Part shown: positions 8,190 to 16,676 of the stretch, piece after piece
Numbering within the stretch: position 1 is the first letter of the stretch
Layout of the letters: each line of letters starts with the position of its first letter
Source of the DNA: Microbacterium luteolum
GTDB lineage: Bacteria; Actinomycetota; Actinomycetes; Actinomycetales; Microbacteriaceae
Length of the DNA: 64,000 bases
Assembly: GCF_039533965.1 (NCBI RefSeq)
Contig: NZ_BAAAUN010000001.1
Coordinates: 2,268,950-2,332,949 of the forward strand
Reading direction: 5' to 3'
Program-made: the position numbers and the translations under genes
The notes under the pieces: generated by a model
Database searches by the model: none
What the model was told of the DNA's origin: nothing
What the model saw: the letters and a program-made list of their open reading frames with translations, nothing else

Positions 8190-8921
8190 ATGGACGGTGA
8201 CGCGACGGTGAAGGCCCGCACGGTCTTCGGCGTGCTCCGCCTCGGTGCGGCCGCCATCTGCCTGATCTCGTTGATCCACCGACTGAGCTGGGGTCTCGCG
8301 TCGAACACGATCGCCAGTCAGAACTTCTTCGCCTACCTGACGAACCAGTCGAACATCGCCTTCGTGGTGCTGCTGATCATCGCGGGCGTGATCGCGCTGC
8401 GGCGCACGGAGGACCCGCGCTGGCTCACGGTCGCGCTCGCGCTGGTGCTCTCCTGGACGATCACCGCCGGCATCGTGTTCGCCGTGATGGTCTGGCAGGG
8501 CGGCGAGCGCGGCATCCGCATCGACGTGCCGTGGTCGGATCAGGTGCTGCACTTCTGGCTTCCGGCGTGCACGATCGCGGCCTGGGCGCTGGCGCCCGGT
8601 CATCGCTCCGTGCCGTGGCGGGTCGTGCCGATCGCCCTGGCCTACCCGCTCCTCTGGGGTGCGTTCACCCTCTGGCGCGGCCCCCTGATCGGCTGGTACC
8701 CGTACTACTTCCTCGACCCGCGGCAGGTCAGTGGGCCCGTGGAGTTCCTCACCTTCTCCGCCGTGGCGCTCGCGGTCTTCGCGCTGGTCGCCTCGGGACT
8801 CGTGCTGATCAGCCGGATGCCGACACGGAAGGAGTGGCGCGATCCCGCTCCCGACGATGCGGGTGAGCACGCGGACGGCGATCGCGGCGAGCTGGCGCTG
8901 AGCGCGCGTCAGGGCGCGTAG
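8190..8921 (+). CDS. Pr6Pr-family membrane protein
   Basis: The protein has about 243 residues and six membrane segments. It shows the family pattern: FFAYLTNQSNIAFVVLL after the first helix, a central DQVLHFWLPACTIAAW, and YPYYFLDP before the last helix. These are Pr6Pr or FAR-17a/AIG1-like membrane proteins of unknown function. The start is uncertain: ATG 8190 is chosen because upstream codons run into the repeat element; GTG 8208 is possible. Its 3' end overlaps the convergent amine oxidase gene by 13 bases. Confidence 0.75.
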   Translation: MDGDATVKARTVFGVLRLGAAAICLISLIHRLSWGLASNTIASQNFFAYLTNQSNIAFVVLLIIAGVIALRRTEDPRWLTVALALVLSWTITAGIVFAVMVWQGGERGIRIDVPWSDQVLHFWLPACTIAAWALAPGHRSVPWRVVPIALAYPLLWGAFTLWRGPLIGWYPYYFLDPRQVSGPVEFLTFSAVALAVFALVASGLVLISRMPTRKEWRDPAPDDAGEHADGDRGELALSARQGA

Positions 8922-10264
8922 ATCGCGAGCGATTCCATCGCCGACTCGAGAGCCTCGGTGTCGTCGAGGTCGGCGAACTCCTCCGCCGCCGCGCCACCGA
9001 CGATCCCGACGAGGATGTTCTCGCCCGTCGCGGGACGCAGATTGATCCAGGTGCGGATGCCGACGTCGGCGCCCACCGTGTGCCAGATCGCGGCTTCCGT
9101 GTCCCAGAACGGCTCGTCGAACTGCAGCCAGATGGTCTCGATGCGCCCCATACCGAGGGTGCCGATCGCGGTGCGGTTGACGAACGGGAGCGGAGGGTCG
9201 AACTCGAGGTCCTGCTCCTGCAGCACGCCGAGCGGCACCGTGACGATCACGCGGTCGAAGGACAGCGCCTCCCCCGTGCCGAGCCGCACACTGACCCCGG
9301 CGTCGTCGTAGGCGAGCCGGCTGATCGGCGAGGAGAGCGAGACCTCGACTCCGTCGAGGGCATCCTCGACGAGAGGAGTGAGATCATCGCGCGCACCCGC
9401 CACGGGAGCCGCAGGCAGCAGCGGCGGGAACCAGCTGGAGAGCTCTGCGGCATCCGCGCCCGCCCTTGTCGCGAGGTAGGCGAGGAGCGCCGCCGTCGAC
9501 GGGTCCTCGGGGTCTGCGCCCGCCTCGACGAGCGCGTCGGACAGCGCGACATCGGCGGGCGCGGCCTGCGCCGCTGCGATCGCTGCCTGCAGCGGTTGCG
9601 GATCCACCGGATCGGCATCACCGTCGGGGGTATGCCACTGCTCGGGGGCGAGATCGACGGTCCCGATCTCCCACGCCTCCATGCGCTCGCGGAGGTCGTC
9701 GTCGCCCTCGCCGAAGAGCCATGCGCCGAGCTGCACGGGCATCGGCCAGGAGTCGTCGACAACCGAATGGACCCGGCCGCCGATGCGATCCCGCGCCTCG
9801 AAGACCGTGACCTGCATGTCAGCCGCCGCGAGACGCGCTGCCACCGTCGCACCCGCGAGGCCCGCGCCGATGACGGCGATGCGTTCGCCTGCCTCCGCAA
9901 GGTCTTCGACCTCATCCGCCGCCCGAGCACCCGAGCGGATCGCACCGCGCATCGTGCCGGGCTCGTCGACATCCGTGGCCTCGCCGGCGAAGAACACGCG
10001 ATCGACGACCGGACGGGCGAGCTGCGACCGGGTCTCGGCGAGCACGCCGACCGGGGTGAAGCTCACGGCGCCGTAGGAGAACGGATCGGTGGTCCAGGAA
10101 CTGCGGAGGCGGGCGGAAGGCTCCGGCACACCCGGTTGCGGTTGCGGCTCGCGGGTCGGCGTCGGGGTCGGCGTCGGCTCCGGATCGGGTGTGCACGACG
10201 CCAGGAGCACCGAGACGGCGCCGACTCCGGCGCCCATGAGCAGAGTGCGGCGCGTGATCCTCAT
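8909..10264 (-). CDS. Circularly permuted flavin amine oxidase-like lipoprotein
   Basis: This secreted FAD-dependent oxidoreductase belongs to the amine oxidase family. A TRRTLLMGAG start and the lipobox LASC at 21-24 suggest Tat export and a lipid anchor; a Pro/Thr linker follows. Residues 57-120 then hold the block that normally ends these enzymes: W..DPFSYGA, FFAGEAT at 91-97 and GAIRSGARAADEV. The normal N-terminal FAD motif, AVIGAGLAGA with GxGxxG at 133-138, follows, then IGGRVHS. The body runs to VPLGVLQ and stops without the usual terminal block. The order is thus a circular permutation of the usual fold. The substrate is unknown. Confidence 0.85.
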   Translation of the reverse strand: MRITRRTLLMGAGVGAVSVLLASCTPDPEPTPTPTPTREPQPQPGVPEPSARLRSSWTTDPFSYGAVSFTPVGVLAETRSQLARPVVDRVFFAGEATDVDEPGTMRGAIRSGARAADEVEDLAEAGERIAVIGAGLAGATVAARLAAADMQVTVFEARDRIGGRVHSVVDDSWPMPVQLGAWLFGEGDDDLRERMEAWEIGTVDLAPEQWHTPDGDADPVDPQPLQAAIAAAQAAPADVALSDALVEAGADPEDPSTAALLAYLATRAGADAAELSSWFPPLLPAAPVAGARDDLTPLVEDALDGVEVSLSSPISRLAYDDAGVSVRLGTGEALSFDRVIVTVPLGVLQEQDLEFDPPLPFVNRTAIGTLGMGRIETIWLQFDEPFWDTEAAIWHTVGADVGIRTWINLRPATGENILVGIVGGAAAEEFADLDDTEALESAMESLAIYAP

Positions 10265-10332
10265 CGTGTCGCCACTTTATCCCGCCCGGGTGGATCGAGC
10301 GACAGCATCCGGGTCGCAGGCGCGCTCGACGG

Positions 10333-10418
10333 CCGTCCACAATTCAGGAAGAACGCCGCGCTGAACGCGAGAACCGGCCGATCCGCGAACGGATCGGCCG
10401 GTTTTGACTGAATCGTGC
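10333..10418. repeat. 86-bp palindromic repeat, family B copy 2
   Basis: Read on the minus strand it begins GTGCACGATTCAGTCAAAA and ends GCGTTCTTCCTGAATTG followed by GGAC, matching the ends of the copy at 1206-1291. The core is different and contains a perfect 14-base-pair terminator-like hairpin. Confidence 0.65.
10370..10401. terminator. Terminator hairpin inside repeat B copy 2
   Basis: AACCGGCCGATCCG pairs perfectly with CGGATCGGCCGGTT around a CGAA loop, followed by T bases on the plus strand. It lies 20 bases downstream of the SRPBCC gene stop and can end that minus-strand transcript. Confidence 0.7.
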
Positions 10419-10422
10419 ACGC

Positions 10423-11400
10423 TCAGACGGCGAGCAGCTCCTTCTCGAGTCGCGCGTACGAGGTCTCCATGCCGTCGGCCATGCCGGTGGCGAGGATCAT
10501 GTCGCGCGTCTCCTTGTCGGGGTACTCGATGAAGAGTGTGATGAGCGTCGCGCCGTCCTCCTCGTACAGGTTGAGGTCGTTGAGCGTCTCGACCGGCATC
10601 CCGACCATCCGCTCAGTCTGCACCGACCTTCGCGGACCGTCGATCAGCAGCGCTTCGCCCTCGAACCCGAACGCCTGGCCCTCGGTGTCGCCGATCGGAG
10701 CCCACGAGGTGCGGTAGGTCTGGCCGACCTCGGTGGCGACGACGCACTCCGTCATCTCCCAGCCGTCGGGGCCGAGCAGCCACTGCTTCATGAGCTCGGG
10801 CTCATTGTGGGCTCGCCAGACCAGTTCGCGCGGTCCTTCGACCAGGCGGGTGATGCGGACATGGGTGTCGTCGAGGAGCTCAACGTTCGTGCCCTTGCCC
10901 TGCGCGTAGTCGCGGAGGTCCTCCAGCACGGCGTCGAGCTGCGACATCGCCATCTTGATGCCCTCGACCTGGCCCATGGAGACGACCTGCTCGATGGCCT
11001 CGACCGACGCGAAGTGGCTCGTCGTCACCATGCGGGTGCCCTCGGCGGTCGACTCGAAGTCGAACGACATCCGCTGTGCCGGGAATCCCTCGAGCGGCTT
11101 GCCATCCTCGTCGACGAACGAGTCGAGCACCTCGAAGCGGTGCGGCGCCTCGATCGCGAGGAACTCCCATGATCCCGATGAACGCTCGCCGCGCGGGCCG
11201 TTCATCGTGTAGACGGCGTGCCCGCCGACCGTGTGATCCCATTCGCCGAAGGTCGCCGGCCATCCGGGAGGGCCCCAGAAGCGCTCGAGCTGGCGCGGGT
11301 CGCTGTAGGCGCTCCAGACCCGCTCGACGGGGGCGGCGAAATCGGCCACGACCGTCATGGTCAGGTTGTCGGTGTCGGTGATGACGTCGGTGACAGGCAT
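10423..11400 (-). CDS. Double SRPBCC (AHSA1-type) protein
   Basis: This 325-residue protein consists of two START-like AHSA1 domains in tandem. The first spans about 10-160 (VWSAYSDPRQLERFWGPPGW) and the second about 170-320 (ELVWRAHNEPELMKQWLLGPDGW). The two tryptophan/proline motifs mark the same point in each fold. Single-domain relatives bind hydrophobic ligands or act as Hsp90 co-chaperone-like proteins; an ArsR regulator next to such a protein is a very common pair. The gene starts two bases after the ArsR stop, so they form one operon. No catalytic role is visible. Confidence 0.85.
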   Translation of the reverse strand: MPVTDVITDTDNLTMTVVADFAAPVERVWSAYSDPRQLERFWGPPGWPATFGEWDHTVGGHAVYTMNGPRGERSSGSWEFLAIEAPHRFEVLDSFVDEDGKPLEGFPAQRMSFDFESTAEGTRMVTTSHFASVEAIEQVVSMGQVEGIKMAMSQLDAVLEDLRDYAQGKGTNVELLDDTHVRITRLVEGPRELVWRAHNEPELMKQWLLGPDGWEMTECVVATEVGQTYRTSWAPIGDTEGQAFGFEGEALLIDGPRRSVQTERMVGMPVETLNDLNLYEEDGATLITLFIEYPDKETRDMILATGMADGMETSYARLEKELLAV

Positions 11401-11402
11401 TG

Positions 11403-11804
11403 TCAGTCTCTTTCCTCAGGTCGGTCGTTCTTCTTGTGGGTGTCTTCTCGCTGGGTCCCTGAGCTTGTCGAAGGGGACGCCAGCAGGTCGTCGAGTCGGG
11501 CGATGCGCGACCGCCACAGCTCTTCGTATCGGGCGAGGAGCGCCCTGGCACGGGCGATCATCTCGGGGTTCGCGCGGACGAGCCGCTCGCGTCCCTCGGC
11601 GCGCTTGACGATGAGGTTCGCGGCTTCGAGCACGGCGACGTGCTTCTGTACCGCGGCGAACGACATCTCGTATTCGGAGGCGAGGGTCGAGACGGACTGC
11701 TCCCGCTCGATCGTCCGGCGCAGGATGTCACGCCGGGTCGACGTCGCCAATGCGTGGAACACACGGTCGACCTCCGCTTCGCTCAATTCTCTTTGTGCAA
11801 CCAT
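11403..11804 (-). CDS. ArsR-family transcriptional regulator
   Basis: This 133-residue winged-helix regulator has the recognition helix in STLASEYEMSFAAVQKHVAV. It lacks the metal-binding ELCVC motif, as is usual for the ArsR type that pairs with SRPBCC proteins. The C-terminal tail, LASPSTSSGTQREDTHKK, is encoded by a dispersed 23-base repeat that reads through in frame, so the tail is probably an accretion. The start codon lies next to AACGTTCTAACGT direct repeats in the promoter, which may be its own operator. There is little leader, so leaderless translation is possible. Confidence 0.87.
   Translation of the reverse strand: MVAQRELSEAEVDRVFHALATSTRRDILRRTIEREQSVSTLASEYEMSFAAVQKHVAVLEAANLIVKRAEGRERLVRANPEMIARARALLARYEELWRSRIARLDDLLASPSTSSGTQREDTHKKNDRPEERD
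11453..11475. repeat. Dispersed 23-base repeat inside the ArsR gene
   Basis: This is a copy of the repeat containing CTGAGCTTGTCGAAGGG, with one mismatch to the copies at 53744-53766 and 54628-54650. Here it encodes PSTSSGTQ at the C-terminus of the ArsR protein. Confidence 0.75.
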
Positions 11805-11867
11805 TTGGTTGTACGTTAGAACGTTGCGGAGGGCGTGTCAAGAGGTTCCGGGCGGGATCACCCGGAC

Positions 11868-12479
11868 TCAGCGGGTCAGGTCGCGCTCCAGTGCGGTGAC
11901 GTAGGAGTCGATACAGGCGGCGAAGTCGACCTCGTCGGGGTCGAGCAGCCACTGGTTCGCGATGCCGTCGAGGGCGCCGAGGATCTCGATCGCCTTCAGC
12001 GTCGGGTCCACATCGCTGCGGATCTCGCCGCGCTCCTGACCGGCCTCGATGAGGGCTGCGACACTGACGCGGAGCGCACGGTAGTGCTCCACGAAGAAGT
12101 CGTGCGCCGGCGCATCGGATTCGAAGTTCTCGGCGAGGAGCACGGCGAAGAGCTTGATCAGCGCGGGCTCCTCGATGCTGCGCCGCGTGAACCCGGGGAT
12201 CTCGCGGAGTCCGGCGAGACCACCGAGGTCGGCGACGTCGGCGGCGAAGGAGCGACTGACGCCGGCGTGCTGCTCGACGACAGCGCGCAGCAGTCCGACC
12301 TTCGTTCCGAAGTGGTAGAGGACGGCGGGTTCCGTGATGCCGACCTGATCGGCGACCTCGGTGATGCCGGTGCCGCGGTAGCCGCCGCTCGCGAAGAGTT
12401 CGAGCGCCGCACTCACGATCTGCTCCTTGCGGCGGGCGCCCCGGGCGGACGTGGCGATGCGTCGAGTCTGCGGGGGCAC
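11868..12479 (-). CDS. TetR-family transcriptional regulator
   Basis: This TetR regulator has a clear HTH: QIVSAALELFASGGYRGTGI, then VADQVGITEPAVLYHFGTK. The C-terminal ligand domain follows to TALERDLTR. A reading frame open to ATG 12554 exists, but its first codons lie on a TetR-type palindrome at 12528-12549, so I prefer a start near GTG 12479, giving about 203 residues. It is divergent from an MFS/hydrolase operon and probably represses both that operon and itself. Confidence 0.85.
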   Translation of the reverse strand: MPPQTRRIATSARGARRKEQIVSAALELFASGGYRGTGITEVADQVGITEPAVLYHFGTKVGLLRAVVEQHAGVSRSFAADVADLGGLAGLREIPGFTRRSIEEPALIKLFAVLLAENFESDAPAHDFFVEHYRALRVSVAALIEAGQERGEIRSDVDPTLKAIEILGALDGIANQWLLDPDEVDFAACIDSYVTALERDLTR

Positions 12480-12527
12480 GGTGCGATCGTATCCGTATCT
12501 GAACGAGTTGTCAGTTTCGCTAGCGTT

Positions 12528-12549
12528 TTTTACTGAGTTGTTAGTAAAA
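12528..12549. promoter_or_regulatory. TetR operator
   Basis: TTTTACT at 12528-12534 and AGTAAAA at 12543-12549 form a perfect inverted repeat with an eight-base spacer. A related GAGTTGTCAGT word occurs 31 bases away at about 12505. The site lies in the divergent promoter region of the TetR gene and the MFS operon. Confidence 0.65.
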
Positions 12550-12591
12550 TTCACTCACCCATCCGGCACGACCCCATGAGGAGGTTCAGAT

Positions 12592-13875
12592 ATGACGACC
12601 AACGCTGACGGCCCGATCGCCACCGCACAGGATCCCGCACCGCCGCGCACCGCTCCCCCTGCGAGCGCGGGATTCATCACGGCGTTCGTCGCCGCCGTGC
12701 TCGGGGTCGCGGTCGCGACCCTCGCTCCACTCTCAGTCACCCTCGCTCTGCGCATCCAGCAGCTCGACCCCGAGAACGCCCCGGCGAGCCTCTCGCTCGT
12801 CCTCGGCGTCGCCGCCGTGGTCGCTCTGCTCTCCGGCCCCTTCTTCGGTCAGCTCAGCGACCGCACCACGAGCCGCTGGGGCATGCGCCGACCCTGGCTC
12901 TTGGGCGGACTGCTGGTCGGGCTCATCGGGCTCGTCATCCTCTCGATGAGCGCGTCCATCCCGATGATGCTCCTCGGCTGGTGCATCACGCAGCTGGGCT
13001 TCAGCGCCCTCAACGCCGCGCTCGCCGCACTGCTCATCGACCACGTCCCCGAGCTGCAGCGGGGCAAGGTCTCCGGCCTCGTCGGCATGTGCCAGGCCGT
13101 GGGCGTCGTCACCGGCGTCTTCCTCGTCCAGCTCGTGGGCACCTCGGTGGCGCTGATGTTCCTCGTGCCCGGAGCGCTCGCGGCCGCCACCGTGATCGCA
13201 CTGTCCCTGGTTCTTCGCGACCGCCGGCTGGACCCTGCCGACCGCAGCCGCTACGACTTCCGCGCCTTCGCGCGCAGCTTCTGGGTGAACCCGCTGCGGC
13301 ACCGTGCGTTCGGCTGGGCCTGGCTCGGACGGTTCCTGATGATGACGGGCTTCGCGATCCTGCAGACGTACCAGGTGTACTACCTCTCCGATCAGCTCGG
13401 CTTCGATGCCGCAGCGATCCCGGGGCTCGTCCTCCAGTCGACCCTCCTGCTGACCGCCGCCGTGGTCGTCAGCTCGGTCGGTTGCGGCTGGCTCTCCGAC
13501 CGGCTGCGTCGTCGCAAGATCTTCGTGCTCGGCTCGGCGGCACTGTACGGCGTGGCCATGATCGTCGTGGCCACGGCGCAGACCTGGGAGACCTTCCTCG
13601 TCGGCATCGTGATCGGCGGACTCGCGCTCGGCACCTACTTGGCCGTCGACCTCGCGCTGGTCGCCCAGGTCCTCCCGAACGGCGGCGCCACCGCCGCCAA
13701 GGATCTCGGGGTCTTCAACATCGCCAACGCGGTGCCGCAGATGGTCGCACCTGCGATCGCTCCCCTCTTCCTCGCGATCGGCTCCGGCGGCAACTACACG
13801 GCGCTGTTCATCGGCGCTGCGGCGTTCAGCCTGCTGGGCGCGCTCGCGATCCAGCCGATCCGAGGCGTCCGTTGA
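12592..13875 (+). CDS. MFS transporter
   Basis: The protein has 427 residues and twelve predicted membrane segments. The loop between helices 2 and 3 reads GQLSDRTTSRWGMRRPWLL, the pattern of the GPH/sugar-cation branch and related MFS carriers. A second-half equivalent is GWLSDRLRRRKIF. It is the first gene of a four-gene plus-strand operon with overlapping genes and is divergent from a TetR regulator. AGGAGG at about 12578 provides a strong ribosome-binding site. The substrate may be the compound that the downstream amidase and hydrolases act on, or their product. Confidence 0.88.
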   Translation: MTTNADGPIATAQDPAPPRTAPPASAGFITAFVAAVLGVAVATLAPLSVTLALRIQQLDPENAPASLSLVLGVAAVVALLSGPFFGQLSDRTTSRWGMRRPWLLGGLLVGLIGLVILSMSASIPMMLLGWCITQLGFSALNAALAALLIDHVPELQRGKVSGLVGMCQAVGVVTGVFLVQLVGTSVALMFLVPGALAAATVIALSLVLRDRRLDPADRSRYDFRAFARSFWVNPLRHRAFGWAWLGRFLMMTGFAILQTYQVYYLSDQLGFDAAAIPGLVLQSTLLLTAAVVVSSVGCGWLSDRLRRRKIFVLGSAALYGVAMIVVATAQTWETFLVGIVIGGLALGTYLAVDLALVAQVLPNGGATAAKDLGVFNIANAVPQMVAPAIAPLFLAIGSGGNYTALFIGAAAFSLLGALAIQPIRGVR

Positions 13876-15236
13876 GCGCGTCGCGGGTGCATGCGCGGCG
13901 CGGGATGGCGGCGGTGGTGACCGCGCTCGCCGTCATCGCCACCGGGGTCATCGCCGACCGGGCCGCGGCGACACCGGCTCCCCTCGAGGAGTCCTCCTCC
14001 GTGGCGGGGACCGTGGCCGCGCCCCTCGCCGACACGGTGTGGCTGTGTCGTCCCGGCACCCCCGCCAACCCCTGCAATCAGGATGCCGTGGGCTCGCCGC
14101 AGCGGGGAGCCGCGGGGGCGGAGTTCACCGCCCGCTACCTGGGCAGCGGTGCGGATGTCACGCTCGACGCGATCAACGTGACCAGCACGCCCACGCACGA
14201 GTCGTTTCCGCGCCCGGCAGCCCCCGCCGTCGACTGCTTCTCCGTCTATCCGACCGTCGACCTCACGCCCAACCCGGTGCTGCAGATCGGATCGCTCCCC
14301 CCGCAGCCGCAGGACACCCACCTCGCCGTCACGCTCACGCAGGTGGGCCGGTTCGCGAGCACCTGCCGACTCTTCGTGCCGGTGTACCGTCAGGCGCCGC
14401 TGCTCAGCCTGGTCGGAGGTGTGCTCACCGGCACGGACGCCGACTACACGACCGGTGCGATGGACGTCGCCGGTGCGTGGGCGGACTACTGGGAGAACGA
14501 CAACATCGACCCGGTGACGGGTCAGCGGCGCGGTGTCGTCCTGCTCGGGCACTCGCAGGGCACGGCGGACCTCGTCACGCTGCTGCAGGAGGAGTTCGAC
14601 GCGGGCTCGGCTCCCCGCGAGCAGCTCATCGCCGCCTACCTGCTCGGCGGCGACGTGCAGGTGGCGGACGGCACCGGGCCGGCCGATCACGAGACGATCC
14701 CGGGGATGCCGGTCTGCACGCGCACTTCGGCAGCGGCATCGATGCCCACCGGATGCCTGGTGGGGTACTCGAGCTACGCGATGGCCGGGGGCTCCGCCCC
14801 CGCCGCCGATGCCGAGTTCGGACGCAGCGTCGACGCCGCGCATCGCATCCTCTGCGTCAACCCGGCGGCCCTGATCGCCGGAGTCGCCGCGGGCGCCGCA
14901 ACGCCTCTGGACGCCTACCTGCCGACCAATCGCCTGCTCGAGGGCACGGTCGTGCTGCCGAACGGTCACCTCTCGGTCGTGCTCTCCGGGTTCGCGCTCG
15001 AGAACAGACCGGCGGGTTTCGTGCGCCGAGAGGCCACGCTCACCGGCCAGTGCAGAACGCAGACGGATGCCGCCGGCACAGCCAGCTGGCTGCAGGTCGA
15101 CGGGGGTGGCTCCCTGTTCCCTGCCGGGAGCAGCACCTCCACGCTGGGACTGCACGTGGTCGACTACAACGTCGCGCTCGGCGATCTCGTCGAGCTCGCC
15201 GGTCTGCAGTCGGCGCAGTGGACGGCGGATCGATGA
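13872..15236 (+). CDS. Secreted DUF3089 alpha/beta hydrolase
   Basis: This 454-residue exported hydrolase has an N-terminal membrane-spanning signal (AAVVTALAVIATGVIA), then TVWLCRPG and VDCFSVYPT, phrases typical of DUF3089 proteins. The nucleophile motif GHSQG places Ser at about residue 228. Members are lipase- or esterase-like and of unknown substrate. I chose TTG 13872, which overlaps the MFS stop as TTGA; ATG 13905 is the alternative. Its stop overlaps the amidase start as ATGA. Confidence 0.82.
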   Translation: MSASRVHARRGMAAVVTALAVIATGVIADRAAATPAPLEESSSVAGTVAAPLADTVWLCRPGTPANPCNQDAVGSPQRGAAGAEFTARYLGSGADVTLDAINVTSTPTHESFPRPAAPAVDCFSVYPTVDLTPNPVLQIGSLPPQPQDTHLAVTLTQVGRFASTCRLFVPVYRQAPLLSLVGGVLTGTDADYTTGAMDVAGAWADYWENDNIDPVTGQRRGVVLLGHSQGTADLVTLLQEEFDAGSAPREQLIAAYLLGGDVQVADGTGPADHETIPGMPVCTRTSAAASMPTGCLVGYSSYAMAGGSAPAADAEFGRSVDAAHRILCVNPAALIAGVAAGAATPLDAYLPTNRLLEGTVVLPNGHLSVVLSGFALENRPAGFVRREATLTGQCRTQTDAAGTASWLQVDGGGSLFPAGSSTSTLGLHVVDYNVALGDLVELAGLQSAQWTADR

Positions 15237-16675
15237 GCGCGTCCACGGCCACGGTCCTGCACGACCTCACGGCGGTCGAGCAGTGCGCGGCGCTCCGCGA
15301 CCGCACCGTGAGCGCGGTCGAGCTCACGGAGCACTATCTCGATCGCATCGATCGGCTGGGCGAGCGGCTGGGCGCCTTCGTCGTGACGACACCGGAGCTC
15401 GCCCTGCGCGAAGCCGCGGAAGCCGATCGTCGGTTCGCGCGCGGGGACGACGCGCACCGGCCGCTGCAGGGGCTGCCCATCGCCTTCAAAGATCTGCAGC
15501 CCATCGCCGGAGTACCGGTGACCAACGGCAGCGCGGTGCTCCCCGCCGTGACGGCCGAGCACGACGCGGAGGCGGTCGGACTCATCCGGGCCGCCGGGGC
15601 GGTCACGCTCGGCACGACGCACGCGCCCGAGCTCGGCATCCCCTGTTACACCGACACGACCGTCGTCGGCCGCCCCGCGGTCACTCCCTACGATCTCGGT
15701 CGCTCGGCCAGCGGATCGAGCGGCGGGGCCGCCGCAGCGATCGCCGCCGGGCTCATTCCCGTGGGGCACGGCAGCGACGGGGCGGGATCGATCCGGACCC
15801 CCGCGGCGGTGTGCGGCCTGGTCGGCGTGAAGCCGAGCCGGGGCGTGGTGAGCGCAGCCCCCGCCTCGTCGTTCTTCGGCTTCAGCACCGACGGACCGCT
15901 CGCGCGCAACGTCGAGGACGCGGCACTGCTGCTGGATGCGATGGCGGTCAGAACGCCCCGGGGGCTCCACGAGCTCGCTGCGCCGGCGTCCTTCGTCGCG
16001 GCATCCCGTCGCCGAGCGACACGCCGCCTCCGTGTCGCCGTCTGGACCGACAGCGGTTTCGGCGCTGTCCATCCCGAGAACACCGCAGCGGTCGATCGGA
16101 TCGCCCTGATGCTCGAGGGTCTCGGACACGAGGTCGTCGAGGTCGCCAACCCGGCGCCCTGGGATACGGATCTCGTGCAGGCGTTCTTCGACTACATCGG
16201 AGGCGTCGTGTCGGGACTGCTCGCCGGCCTTCCGCCCGCGCACGCACAAGCACTGGAGGAGGACACCCGGTGGATGAAGCAGCGCGGCGATCGGCTCGGA
16301 GCCGCGGACTTCGTGAAGTCCACGACGGCACTCGCCGCCTTCGCCGACCGGTTCATCGCGAAGCTGGCGTCGTACGACCTCGCCGTCTCCCCCGTCTCGG
16401 CCGGGGTCGCGGTTCCGCTCGGCTCTTTCCACCGCGGGCAGAGCGGAGATGCGCCGTATCGGATGCTCGAGTGGTCGGCCTACACCCCGGTGCAGAACTT
16501 GAGCGGCCTTCCGGCGATCTCGATACCGAGTCATGTGACGGCCGACGGCCTCCCGCTCGGCGTGCAGCTCACGGGGGCGGCGATCGGATCCGACCCGATG
16601 CTGCTCAGTGTGGCGGCGCAGCTGGAGGAACAGATCGGGTGGGCCCAGCGGCATCCGCCAGTGTGGGGGGAATGA
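15233..16675 (+). CDS. Amidase (amidase-signature family)
   Basis: This is a 480-residue amidase-signature hydrolase. The Lys-cisSer-Ser triad is visible: K86 in IAFKDLQ, S162 in GSSGGAAAA and the nucleophile S186 in GAGSIRTPA, with the usual 24-residue spacing between the two serines. No signal peptide is present, so it acts in the cytoplasm on an imported amide. It overlaps the preceding gene by four bases and is followed immediately by an alpha/beta hydrolase. Confidence 0.93.
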   Translation: MSASTATVLHDLTAVEQCAALRDRTVSAVELTEHYLDRIDRLGERLGAFVVTTPELALREAAEADRRFARGDDAHRPLQGLPIAFKDLQPIAGVPVTNGSAVLPAVTAEHDAEAVGLIRAAGAVTLGTTHAPELGIPCYTDTTVVGRPAVTPYDLGRSASGSSGGAAAAIAAGLIPVGHGSDGAGSIRTPAAVCGLVGVKPSRGVVSAAPASSFFGFSTDGPLARNVEDAALLLDAMAVRTPRGLHELAAPASFVAASRRRATRRLRVAVWTDSGFGAVHPENTAAVDRIALMLEGLGHEVVEVANPAPWDTDLVQAFFDYIGGVVSGLLAGLPPAHAQALEEDTRWMKQRGDRLGAADFVKSTTALAAFADRFIAKLASYDLAVSPVSAGVAVPLGSFHRGQSGDAPYRMLEWSAYTPVQNLSGLPAISIPSHVTADGLPLGVQLTGAAIGSDPMLLSVAAQLEEQIGWAQRHPPVWGE

Positions 16676-16676
16676 G

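Noticed and set aside
8909..10264. Fusion of an amine oxidase with an extra N-terminal domain
   Set aside because: The N-terminal segment matches the usual C-terminal FAD block and the C-terminus lacks that block, so permutation explains both facts.
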